From Aquificales bacterium (GTDB lineage: Bacteria > Aquificota > Aquificia > Aquificales > Aquificaceae), in contig WFWF01000124.1 in assembly GCA_015491275.1 (NCBI GenBank), forward strand, positions 1 through 21,431: 21,431 nucleotides of DNA, given 5' to 3'. The notes under the pieces were generated by a model that was not told the origin of the DNA, did no database searches, and worked only from the letters and a program-made list of their open reading frames with translations. Positions 13,735 to 21,242 of this stretch are shown piece by piece (the stretch's first letter is position 1; each line of letters begins with the position of its first letter). The position numbers and the translations under genes are program-made.

Positions 13735-15114
13735 ATGGTGTTTTTCTGGAAAAAGAGTGAAACGGAAAAGGAAGCGGAAGAGGGAAAAAGAGAAGCAATT
13801 ATACAGCTTATAAAGGAGGGTAAAAAAGACAAAGCTATAAAGATACTTGAGAGATTTAAGGATAGGGAAGAGTTTACAAAACTGCTTTTTGACCTTTATC
13901 TTGAAAAAGGCAACTACGATAAAGCTAACAGATTATTGGAGGAGTTCGGGGAAGAGCTTGCCTCCGTGGAGGAAAGGGCTCTTGTTTATGATAGGGTGGG
14001 TAAATGTAAAGAGGCTGTAGATTTGTATTTAAGGACGGGGAAGTTTGAACATATACTCAGGGCGGGTGAGATCCTTGAAAAGGAGGGTATGGATGAGGAA
14101 GCCCTTAAGGTTTACGAAAGGGCTCTTAATATGGCTGATGTTTTTGCCCGGGAAGATGTAGAGGAAAGAATAAAAAGAATAAGAAAAAAGCTTGGTCCTG
14201 AGGAGAAGAAGGAGAGTATTCTTGATAAATTCAGGAGAGGTTTAAGAAAAACAAGGGAAAAGGTTCAGCTTGGCCTGTTGTTCGGGGGAAGGAGTCTTGA
14301 TGATGAGCTTTTTGAGGAAATGGAAGAGATGTTTATTAAGGCGGACATAGGAGTCAAGATGTCCGTTAAGCTTGTGGAGTTTTTAAGGAAAGAGGCATTG
14401 AAGAGGAAACTCAAGACTTCCGATCAGCTTAAAGATATAGTAAAGGAAAAGCTGTTGGAAATACTTAAAGGTTGTGAATCAAACGTAAGGCTTGGCAGGA
14501 ATCCTCCTTCCGTTATTTTGTTCTTGGGAGTTAACGGATCTGGAAAGACCACAACCATAGGTAAGCTCGCCCATCTTTATATATCCGAAGGAAAAAAGGT
14601 TCTCCTGTGTGCCGCGGATACCTTCAGGGCAGCCGCTATTGAACAGTTGGAAGTATGGGCGGAGAGGAGCGGTGCGGATATTGTTAAAAAGGAGGAAGGC
14701 AGTGATCCCGCTTCCGTAGTCTATGAGGGTTTGGAAAGGGCTAAATTGGAAGGCTACGATATTGTTCTTGTTGATACAGCGGGCAGACTTCATACGAAGG
14801 AACCTCTTATTAATGAGCTGAGGAAAATTAAAAGGATAATACAGAAGCTGCTTCCCGAAGAGCCCTCAGAAACACTGCTTGTTATAGATGCGACCGCGGG
14901 TCAGAATGCCATATCTCAAGCTAAGATTTTTAAAGAAGCGGTTGATGTCACGGGAATAGTGGTTACAAAGCTTGACGGATCCGCCAAAGGGGGTGCTGTT
15001 ATACCTATATGTAATGAATTAAAAGTGCCCATAAAACTTGTGGGTGTAGGTGAAAGAATAGAAGATTTGCAACCCTTTAATGCGGAATTTTTCGTATCCG
15101 CCTTACTGGATTGA
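13735..15114 (+). CDS. ftsY: Signal recognition particle receptor FtsY with TPR-like N-terminal extension
   Basis: This 459-residue SRP GTPase receptor targets ribosomes making membrane proteins to the translocon. The NG domain is complete: P-loop GVNGSGKT at 265-272, DTFRAA at 295-300, DTAGRLH from D347, and TKLDGSAKGG from T411 (the G4 guanine-specificity motif). It closes with GVGERIEDLQPFNAEFF. The first residues, MVFFWKK, resemble the amphipathic membrane-contact start of other FtsY proteins. Residues about 20-160 form paired helices with TPR-like patterns such as KKDKAIKILERF, GNYDKANRLLEEF, GKCKEAVDLYLRTGKF and GMDEEALKVYERAL. These replace the acidic A domain of E. coli FtsY. The gene is divergent from the exonuclease gene and abuts the convergent gene at its 3' end. 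Confidence 0.95.
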   Translation: MVFFWKKSETEKEAEEGKREAIIQLIKEGKKDKAIKILERFKDREEFTKLLFDLYLEKGNYDKANRLLEEFGEELASVEERALVYDRVGKCKEAVDLYLRTGKFEHILRAGEILEKEGMDEEALKVYERALNMADVFAREDVEERIKRIRKKLGPEEKKESILDKFRRGLRKTREKVQLGLLFGGRSLDDELFEEMEEMFIKADIGVKMSVKLVEFLRKEALKRKLKTSDQLKDIVKEKLLEILKGCESNVRLGRNPPSVILFLGVNGSGKTTTIGKLAHLYISEGKKVLLCAADTFRAAAIEQLEVWAERSGADIVKKEEGSDPASVVYEGLERAKLEGYDIVLVDTAGRLHTKEPLINELRKIKRIIQKLLPEEPSETLLVIDATAGQNAISQAKIFKEAVDVTGIVVTKLDGSAKGGAVIPICNELKVPIKLVGVGERIEDLQPFNAEFFVSALLD

Positions 15115-16632
15115 TCAGTCCATACCCGCACTCAAAGATAACCTGTAGATATTGCCCCCTCTTGAAAGGTTAAGACCGCCCCTGAAAGCGGATATTACTA
15201 TAACATCCCCTTCTTTTGTTTGCAAGATTGTCTGAACCGATTGTTCAAACTCTTCTCCTTCTACCTTTTTAAAGTAAATATTATCTCCTTCAATATTTCC
15301 GAAGTATATACTTCCCTTTTTAAAAAGGGGAAGGTCAAAAAGTTCACTGGCTTTGCTTCGTTCATTTATACCAGCCAGTATTATGTTTGTCTTTCCCACA
15401 TTTACAACACTGATGGGATTTGAAAAATAGAAGGTTTCCGCTGTATCTTCATCTTCCCCGTATTTTATGTAGTTATATGAGCTTCTGAGATTCAGGCTTC
15501 CAGAAAATATTTTTACTCCTTCTTTAACCACATTGATTACTCCGTCCGTATCAATAAAGCAAAGATAATTGTTATAGTAGAAGGCACCGTCTATGGGAAA
15601 ATCTTCGTATTCTTTAAATTTACCAGCTTCTTTTACTTTACCCTCTTCATAAATGGCTTTGAAGACGGACCCCCATTTGGGGAATTCCACCTTTTGACCC
15701 ACAAATGTATCTTCTGGATTTTCCTTATTCAGCACATTTATAAAGAATGGAATATCCCTAACAATGAATACGGGCTCGTTTTCCACCATCTTTATTACAT
15801 AAGACTTTGCCTTGTCTCCCTCTACCATGTTGAGGAGTATGTAATCCTTCTTGTCCTTTTTATTTATCCGCGCAACCTTTATATAAGCGGGATATCCTGC
15901 AGGAAGGAAGATTGAATCTCTTTTAACCATCTCCTTTTCATGCATTTCAAATATTTCAATTCTATCTTCAAAGAGTATAACGAGATAATCCTTACCGTCA
16001 CCGTATATGTCTCCAGCATCCGCGGAAAGGGGGATATCGGACAAGGTGCCTATAAGACTCGCTTTTGCGGAAACATTGGTTATCCTGAGATCCTTTTGTT
16101 TTTTTATTTCTTCTTTTGTCATCCTTTCTTCTTTAACTACCGCGGTCTTTACATAGGCGAGGGGAAACCCGTTAAATTCAATACCGAAGCCGTCTTTAAG
16201 TTCCTTGATCATATACTCACACATGTTACCCCTTCTAAGGTGGGAAACTTGCACACCAGCTTCAAAAAATCCTTCATCGCTTCCTATAAAACATACACTA
16301 TTAACTTCAATCTTTATCTTGTCACCTTTTTTTGCTTCTCCTTCAATAAGCTTAGCGTAAGAGTATCCCTCCTTTACTTTTGTTATTACAATCTTTCCCT
16401 TTATTTTATACTTTATACCTATAACATTACCGGTCCACGGATGGACAATCCTATCTCCCGCTTCAACAATATTAAATATTTCGCCTTCCCTTACCTTATC
16501 TTCCCCGAGATCTATTATCACCTCATTACCAGACACTTCAACTATGTAGCCTTCCCTTTTAAAAATATCCTTAAGGGATGCAAAGCTTAAACCTATAAAG
16601 AAAATAAGGAACAGATTTATGAAACCTTTCAT
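15115..16632 (-). CDS. Exported protein with SH3-like N-terminal and propeller-like repeat regions
   Basis: This 505-residue protein has a clear signal peptide (MKGFINLFLIFFIGLSFA). Residues about 25-110 form a beta-rich module (GYIVEVSGNEVIIDLG ... KVREGEIFNIVEAGD) resembling the small barrel at the C-terminus of flagellar FlgT-like proteins. The rest is mostly beta-strands with FG-GAP-like phrases such as ADAGDIYGDGKDYLVIL, suggesting a beta-propeller. I do not recognise a named family. The start overlaps the leuB stop by 4 bases (ATGA), so the two are translationally coupled. The end abuts the ftsY stop with no spacer, TGA then TCA forming a TGATCA palindrome. A periplasmic or outer-membrane-associated role is likely but unproven. 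Confidence 0.82.
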   Translation of the reverse strand: MKGFINLFLIFFIGLSFASLKDIFKREGYIVEVSGNEVIIDLGEDKVREGEIFNIVEAGDRIVHPWTGNVIGIKYKIKGKIVITKVKEGYSYAKLIEGEAKKGDKIKIEVNSVCFIGSDEGFFEAGVQVSHLRRGNMCEYMIKELKDGFGIEFNGFPLAYVKTAVVKEERMTKEEIKKQKDLRITNVSAKASLIGTLSDIPLSADAGDIYGDGKDYLVILFEDRIEIFEMHEKEMVKRDSIFLPAGYPAYIKVARINKKDKKDYILLNMVEGDKAKSYVIKMVENEPVFIVRDIPFFINVLNKENPEDTFVGQKVEFPKWGSVFKAIYEEGKVKEAGKFKEYEDFPIDGAFYYNNYLCFIDTDGVINVVKEGVKIFSGSLNLRSSYNYIKYGEDEDTAETFYFSNPISVVNVGKTNIILAGINERSKASELFDLPLFKKGSIYFGNIEGDNIYFKKVEGEEFEQSVQTILQTKEGDVIVISAFRGGLNLSRGGNIYRLSLSAGMD

Positions 16633-17717
16633 TTTTGAGAAACAATTACCTCCATTCCCTCTATTACCTTATCCGTCATATCTTCGGTTCCCACCTTTAT
16701 ACATCCTTCTTCAAATATATCAGGTGTTCTGTATCCACTTTCAAGTACATATTCTACAGCCCTTTCAATGGTTTCCGAAGCTTCCGTTTCGCCAAAGGAA
16801 TACTTGAGCATCATGCTTGCGGAGAGGATAGTGGCAAGAGGATTGGCTATTCCCTTACCCGCTATGTCTGGAGCGGAGCCGTGAACGGGTTCGTAAAGGG
16901 CATATCTTTCACCTATGCTTGCGGAGGGTAGCATGCCCAAGCTTCCTACAACAACCCCCGCTTCATCAGAAAGTATATCCCCGAAGATATTTCCCGTCAC
17001 TATAACATCAAAGGTGGAGGGTCTTCTTACGATCTGCATTGCGCAGTTATCTACATAAAGATGTTCAACTTCTACATCGGGAAAGTTTTTCCTTTCCTCT
17101 TCAACAACATCCCTCCACAGTTTGCTGACTTCAAGTACATTGGATTTGTCAACGCTTGTTAATTTCTTTCTCCTTTTCCTTGCTATTTCAAAGGCAACCC
17201 TTACTACTCTCCTAATTTCATCCTCTTCGTACTTCATAGTATTTATACCCACCCGTTTGTCACCTTCCTTATAAATGCCCCTTGGCTCTCCGTAGTATAT
17301 ACCGCTTGTAAGCTCCCTCACAACTATCATATCCGTACCCTTTACCACATCTTTCCTCAAAGGTGATGCCTTTATTAAGGGATCAAAAACCTTTGCCGGT
17401 CTTAAATTTGCAAAGAGATCAAGCTCCTTTCTTATTTTTAGCAATCCCTTTTCGGGTCTTCTGTCCGTAGGAAGGTTATCCCATTTTGGTCCTCCCACAG
17501 CTCCGAGCAGTATAGCATCCGAATTTTTACACAGTTCAAGAGTTTGATCTGGGAGGGGATCACCGAATTTATCAATGGCTATTCCCCCTATGTATCCTTC
17601 TTTAAATTCAAAATTTATGTTAAATATCTCCGAGATCTTATTGAGAACTCTAAGGGTTGCTTCCACAATCTCGGGTCCTATACCGTCACCTTTAAGAACC
17701 GCTATTCTGTAACCCAT
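16629..17717 (-). CDS. leuB: 3-isopropylmalate dehydrogenase
   Basis: This 362-residue NAD-dependent enzyme oxidises and decarboxylates 3-isopropylmalate in leucine biosynthesis. Signatures are KGDGIGPEIV (9-18), GAVGGPKWDNLP, RELTSGIYYGEPRG with the leuB-type Tyr, DEAGVVVGSLGMLPSAS (the metal-Asp loop), and EPVHGSAPDIAGKGIANP (adenine-binding loop). The length equals typical bacterial LeuB. Homoisocitrate or malate-type relatives are less likely because of the SGIYYGEPRG motif. It starts 2 bases after the stop of an outer-membrane protein gene and overlaps a secreted-protein gene, with no other leu genes visible. The ribosome site is weak, so translation may depend on coupling to the upstream gene. 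Confidence 0.95.
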   Translation of the reverse strand: MGYRIAVLKGDGIGPEIVEATLRVLNKISEIFNINFEFKEGYIGGIAIDKFGDPLPDQTLELCKNSDAILLGAVGGPKWDNLPTDRRPEKGLLKIRKELDLFANLRPAKVFDPLIKASPLRKDVVKGTDMIVVRELTSGIYYGEPRGIYKEGDKRVGINTMKYEEDEIRRVVRVAFEIARKRRKKLTSVDKSNVLEVSKLWRDVVEEERKNFPDVEVEHLYVDNCAMQIVRRPSTFDVIVTGNIFGDILSDEAGVVVGSLGMLPSASIGERYALYEPVHGSAPDIAGKGIANPLATILSASMMLKYSFGETEASETIERAVEYVLESGYRTPDIFEEGCIKVGTEDMTDKVIEGMEVIVSQK

Positions 17718-17719
17718 TG

Positions 17720-18463
17720 TCAGAAGAGTACTCCCGCCTTTAAGTATAGACCTGAGATTGTTACATTTGAATCAACGCCTTCACTTTCTATCTTGATATT
17801 TAGATTTTCATATTTATAACCCAAGGCTCCGTAGAGGAACATAAACTTACCCCTAAGTTCTGCCATAAGATCGGAATAGGTTGCCCCTCCGAAAGTGATT
17901 ATTTTAAAATCACCGAACAGACCTACGGGCAATCCGGGGAAGTATCCACCTGCGGATACATAGATCATAGGTATGGGATATTTGAAGCTTGCTGTTGCAG
18001 TTCGCCGAGTTGTTCCGACAGTACCAGTAACTGAACCTTTGAATTCAAATATCCTACCCATAAGTCCTAATTCAATATCAACTGCGGGAACGGGGATATT
18101 CCAGTATATGCCTATATCCGTTCTATTTATAGCGAAAGAACTTTCTATGGTACCGCTGAAGTTTTCACCTCCCCAGCCGAGGCTTTGAAGGTTTGTTTTA
18201 CCCTTAAAGGTTGCAGGTGTGTACTGAAAATACAAGTCAGGTAATATGGGCACAGGGTGTTCAAACTTTATCTTTGCCATTATATTGTTGGAGCTTCCGA
18301 GTTTAAGTTGGTCTCTAAGATTTACCTCTCCGCCGTCATAGGATGCTTTTCCAGAAATGCCTTGAAATACATAGCCGAGCGACACATCAATGTCAACCGC
18401 CGGTACAACATCTGCAAAGGAAAAACTAGCCGTTACCAAAGCGGACAACATCAGTTTCCTCAT
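17720..18463 (-). CDS. Outer-membrane beta-barrel protein (TIGR04219-like)
   Basis: This 247-residue protein has a signal peptide (MRKLMLSALVTASFSFA) and amphipathic strands ending in GLYLKAGVLF, a Phe-terminated barrel signature. The pattern EHPVPILPDLYFQYT after an NLRDQLKLGSS segment matches what I recall of the TIGR04219 outer-membrane family. The start is ATG 18463, because GGAGGT lies 6-7 bases upstream; a longer frame from 18490 ignores that site. It leads a minus-strand run with leuB and a large exported protein. Function unknown, perhaps a porin or structural barrel. Confidence 0.82.
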   Translation of the reverse strand: MRKLMLSALVTASFSFADVVPAVDIDVSLGYVFQGISGKASYDGGEVNLRDQLKLGSSNNIMAKIKFEHPVPILPDLYFQYTPATFKGKTNLQSLGWGGENFSGTIESSFAINRTDIGIYWNIPVPAVDIELGLMGRIFEFKGSVTGTVGTTRRTATASFKYPIPMIYVSAGGYFPGLPVGLFGDFKIITFGGATYSDLMAELRGKFMFLYGALGYKYENLNIKIESEGVDSNVTISGLYLKAGVLF

Positions 18464-18481
18464 CTGTAACCTCCGGAAGGA

Positions 18482-18498
18482 ATTATACAAAAATTATA
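18482..18498 (-). promoter_or_regulatory. Candidate -10 boxes for the outer-membrane protein-leuB run
   Basis: Two perfect TATAAT hexamers on the minus strand (18482-18487 and 18493-18498) precede the GGAGGT and ATG 18463. Neither has a good -35 at 16-18 bases. The nearest TTGATA is 13 or 24 bases away. Confidence 0.4.
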
Positions 18499-18525
18499 AG
18501 ATATTAGGCATTATCAAAGGGAAGG

Positions 18526-18553
18526 AGGGGAGCCGTGGCGCACAGGCTCCCTT
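18526..18553 (-). terminator. Hairpin terminator after the DUF4382-type lipoprotein gene
   Basis: GGGAGCC (18528-18534) and GGCTCCC (18545-18551) form a perfect 7-base-pair GC-rich stem, extendable by a G-U and an A-T pair. It lies 9 bases after the lipoprotein stop codon. The downstream minus-strand sequence is pyrimidine-rich but not a clean U-run, so termination may be partial. It is the only convincing stem-loop in a gene gap of this window. Confidence 0.6.
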
Positions 18554-18560
18554 ATACTTA

Positions 18561-19703
18561 TCAGCTTTCCTCCGAATATGTTTCTACCTTTCTCTCTATG
18601 CTTATGGCTTCATCACTTGCATTTATTTTTACCTCAACCTTCCATCCCGTTTGCAGATTTGTCAAACAATCAATTCCGTAAGCGTACTGACCGATCTGGG
18701 GATAGTGTTCACACGCGGTTGAATTTGTTACACTTATGGGGTTTGAATAGGAATCAATGGTGAATGTATTGTTATTTGTATCTATACTCTGTACCGTGCC
18801 TATCATTTCAATTGCGTTGGAGGAGTAATTTTCCTCGTCACCTTCACACTGACCTTGACCCTTGAGTTCTATCTTTATGGCGGTGAGATTTGTATTTTGG
18901 GCTGGATCTTCTTTAACTTTAAACTCTGCGCAATAGTTTGTTTGCAGTTGAGCTATACAATTTGAAGCTCCTATGTAATTTACATCGTTTACTTCACACA
19001 CGGTGGTATCTGTCAAGCTTACCGAATAGTTAGTATTTTTCCATGAGGCTGTAACGGAGTTATTTGCTGAATCAATATTCGTTATGGTTCCGTAGAATTC
19101 GTAATATGTGTCCTTAAGTTCGTTTTCCGATTTGGGTGTTATGGGTTTCATTGTTAATTTGATGATTTCCCACGGTGTCTTAGTAGTATCAATCTCCATA
19201 TCCTTAAGAACAAAGTCAACTATAAGTTTACCCATAGCGAAGGGGTTGACGGTTCCGTTAAAGTTGATGAGGCACTCCTGAGTATTTTGATCACACTGAA
19301 TGGTATTGGGCTTATTTTGATTGATGGACTGAGGATTAAATATGGCATTGTTTTGATTGCCCTGATTATCAACTACAGTTGCGGACTGGGATATCCTTAC
19401 CTGCAGTCTGTTGTAGTTACCGGAGGGTACTGTTGAACTACCAACATAGTGCATTACACCGTTCAGTTGAGTTAGGTCAACATTTATACCCGTTGAGCTT
19501 TTGTAAAGTGAATGGCATGTGTTCGTCCCCGTATTACAGAGGCTTACCTCTTTGACATTCACCACTATTGAAGGAAAATCGGTTGCAGGAGCGTCTGTTA
19601 AGTAGAGATCCACATTTTGCGGAGAAGAGGAAGTACCCCCGCATGAGTAAAGGTAAAGTGCTGATGTAAGTAAGGCACCTCCTATTAGAACTTTTCTTTT
19701 CAT
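18561..19703 (-). CDS. DUF4382-like lipoprotein with two duplicated C-terminal domains
   Basis: This 380-residue protein has a lipoprotein signal (lipobox LYSC, acylated C21). Residues about 30-190 match the DUF4382 pattern (VDLYLTDAPATDFPSIVV, then NVKEVSL and a V-P-S-G-N-Y-N-RLQVRI core). Two copies of a DUF5666-like beta domain follow, starting GTITNIDSANNSVT and GTVQSIDTNNNTFT. Ten cysteines beyond the lipid-bearing one fall into apparent pairs (for example LCNTGTNTC and QCDQNTQEC), suggesting five disulfides outside the cytoplasm. I chose ATG 19703 because AAAGGAGGTT lies 8 bases upstream; an ATG at 19730 has no site. Function unknown. It follows the other lipoprotein gene by 85 bases on the same strand. 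Confidence 0.82.
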   Translation of the reverse strand: MKRKVLIGGALLTSALYLYSCGGTSSSPQNVDLYLTDAPATDFPSIVVNVKEVSLCNTGTNTCHSLYKSSTGINVDLTQLNGVMHYVGSSTVPSGNYNRLQVRISQSATVVDNQGNQNNAIFNPQSINQNKPNTIQCDQNTQECLINFNGTVNPFAMGKLIVDFVLKDMEIDTTKTPWEIIKLTMKPITPKSENELKDTYYEFYGTITNIDSANNSVTASWKNTNYSVSLTDTTVCEVNDVNYIGASNCIAQLQTNYCAEFKVKEDPAQNTNLTAIKIELKGQGQCEGDEENYSSNAIEMIGTVQSIDTNNNTFTIDSYSNPISVTNSTACEHYPQIGQYAYGIDCLTNLQTGWKVEVKINASDEAISIERKVETYSEES

Positions 19704-19788
19704 TTTTTCAACCTCCTTTTGCTTTTTCATATTATCTTAGATAATTCCCGCGGACTTAAAAGGGAAGGTAATTTTCACACATTAATTT

Positions 19789-20406
19789 TTAAATTTGGAA
19801 ATTGCAATCTTCTTCGTCGCTAACAAATTCGGAAACATCAACGGGTATGTAAGTTGTTACCCTACCCGTTTCACCTGTGTAAGGACTTTTAACTATAAAT
19901 GTTATTCTTACATCGTATGAATATATATGTCCCATTCTGGGTTCAAGGTACCTTAGATCTGATATGGGTTTTGATATCTTTTGAGCTTGGGAGAATATTT
20001 CAACGGGTATGGTGACAGTTGCTGATTGACCTGTTATGGATATACCAAGTTTTCGGCTTACGGAAGATAACGGCGGAGGCGTATTTTCATTGGGCACTGT
20101 TGAGGAAATCGGAAAGTAATCAATATTAACCTCATCAACAATAACAAGGGTTCTTTCTGTATCTACAAGGTTGGTTGATGCGGGGGTTGCTTCAAGGTTT
20201 ATATTAACGATTGTCGGCTTTACAACGTATGAGTCACATATATCATCATTGTTTGTGTCTTCCCATACAGCCACATCCACATCTACAGGTATTTCCTCTG
20301 GAGATACACCTATTCTAAGACTGCTTATCATAGCTTCTTGGGATCCACAGCCTATTATAAATGTGGTTGACAGTAGCAAACTATAGATTAACCTAAATCC
20401 CCTCAT
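19789..20406 (-). CDS. Lipoprotein of unknown function
   Basis: This 205-residue protein has a lipoprotein signal (RLIYSLLLSTTFIIGC, acylated C20), then a beta-rich, acidic and Pro/Thr-rich sequence. EDTNNDDICDSY resembles a calcium-binding Asp/Asn loop. The segment SARVTIPVEIF-like strand region (ATVTIPVEIFSQAQ) and RITFIVKSPYTGETGR suggest an Ig-like or fibronectin-like fold, by appearance only. No family recognised. The start ATG 20406 has AGGAGAGG just upstream; the longer frame to 20442 has none. It is divergent from gspC with overlapping promoters and lies upstream of the DUF4382-like lipoprotein, so the two may be a unit. Confidence 0.78.
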   Translation of the reverse strand: MRGFRLIYSLLLSTTFIIGCGSQEAMISSLRIGVSPEEIPVDVDVAVWEDTNNDDICDSYVVKPTIVNINLEATPASTNLVDTERTLVIVDEVNIDYFPISSTVPNENTPPPLSSVSRKLGISITGQSATVTIPVEIFSQAQKISKPISDLRYLEPRMGHIYSYDVRITFIVKSPYTGETGRVTTYIPVDVSEFVSDEEDCNFQI

Positions 20407-20428
20407 GGTCCTCTCCTCTTTTTTGGTA

Positions 20429-20456
20429 TTGAATGATACCATATTTTAAATATAAT
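20429..20456 (+). promoter_or_regulatory. Promoter of gspC
   Basis: TTGAAT (20429-20434) lies 16 bases from a perfect TATAAT (20451-20456). The predicted start site is the A of ATG 20463, so the mRNA would be leaderless. No ribosome site is present upstream of that ATG. Confidence 0.5.
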
Positions 20457-20460
20457 TCAA
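20433..20460 (-). promoter_or_regulatory. Promoter of the lipoprotein gene
   Basis: On the minus strand TTGAAT (20455-20460) lies 16 bases from TATCAT (20433-20438, 5 of 6). It leaves a leader of about 20 bases with AGGAGAGG. It shares its DNA with the oppositely directed gspC promoter. Confidence 0.5.
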
Positions 20461-20462
20461 CT

Positions 20463-21242
20463 ATGGGTATTTTATATGCTTTTTCCATTCTATCTGTAGC
20501 TTTACCGATGTCCTTAGCCCTTTCCCTTATTGTGCTGGCAAAAGTTCCCCCCCGCATTTCCGTACCCATAATAAATAAATCGGAGCCTGATATTTATTTT
20601 TTAACCCTTAAACTCAGAAACATCTTCCCTCAAAAGGGGGATACAGTCTCAAATATTTCTGGGGTGAGAGGTGGCGACCTGAAAGGTTATAAACTTCTTG
20701 CTACATCTGTCGGATCGGTTAAGATGGCTCTATTGAAGAGGGGAGGTGATGTCTTTGTTGTGAGGGAAGGAGAGGCATTTAAAGGCGGTTTTGTTAAAAA
20801 GATAGGAAAGGATTTTGTTATTGTGGATATTAACGGAAGAGAGGAAATACTTAAATTCCCAAGGGATGTTGGCGGGCGGATTTCGGATGAAAAATTTGTG
20901 TCAATTACGGAAAGACCGCCTTCCGCAGGTGCGGTCATCTCACGAAGGGAATTGGAGAAACTAACCGCGGACCCCGGTATTATGTTCAATCAAGTAAGGC
21001 TTGTACCATATGTAAAGAACGGTAGGACGGAAGGGTTCGTATTTGAATGGATAAAACCAAATAGCCTGCTGGCTAAGGCGGGTTTGAGACCGGGCGATGT
21101 ATTAATAGCCATTAACAATATGCAGATAACAAGCGGGGAAGACGCCTTCAGGATACTTCAGCTTCTCAGAAATGAAAATACCTTTAAGATATCAATACTG
21201 AGAAACGGTAAACAGATGGATCTTACAGTAAGAGTTGAATGA
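20463..21242 (+). CDS. gspC: GspC-like inner-membrane protein of type II secretion
   Basis: This 259-residue bitopic protein has a short cytoplasmic start, one membrane anchor (residues about 3-27) and a periplasmic HR-like beta region (about 45-135). A C-terminal PDZ domain (about 180-259) follows. The phrases RLVPYVKNGRTEGFVFEWI and AGLRPGDVLIAINNMQITS are the classic GspC link-plus-PDZ arrangement. GspC connects the inner-membrane platform to the GspD secretin and may select substrates. I chose ATG 20463 from the promoter position; ATG 20433 would add ten polar residues and sits within the promoter. The stop overlaps the next gene's start in an ATGA. No gspD follows within the window. Confidence 0.82.
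   Translation: MGILYAFSILSVALPMSLALSLIVLAKVPPRISVPIINKSEPDIYFLTLKLRNIFPQKGDTVSNISGVRGGDLKGYKLLATSVGSVKMALLKRGGDVFVVREGEAFKGGFVKKIGKDFVIVDINGREEILKFPRDVGGRISDEKFVSITERPPSAGAVISRRELEKLTADPGIMFNQVRLVPYVKNGRTEGFVFEWIKPNSLLAKAGLRPGDVLIAINNMQITSGEDAFRILQLLRNENTFKISILRNGKQMDLTVRVE

Noticed and set aside
13677..13832. N-terminal extension of the exonuclease to 13832
   Set aside because: It would overlap almost 100 bases of ftsY antisense, encodes a Ser/Phe-rich stretch unlike the family, and ignores the promoter found at 13683-13712.
15940..16590. Plus-strand 216-residue frame antisense to the large exported protein
   Set aside because: It is Phe/Tyr/Asn-rich, as expected from antisense of Lys/Glu-rich coding. 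It has no ribosome site, and the minus-strand gene has a signal peptide and coupling to leuB.
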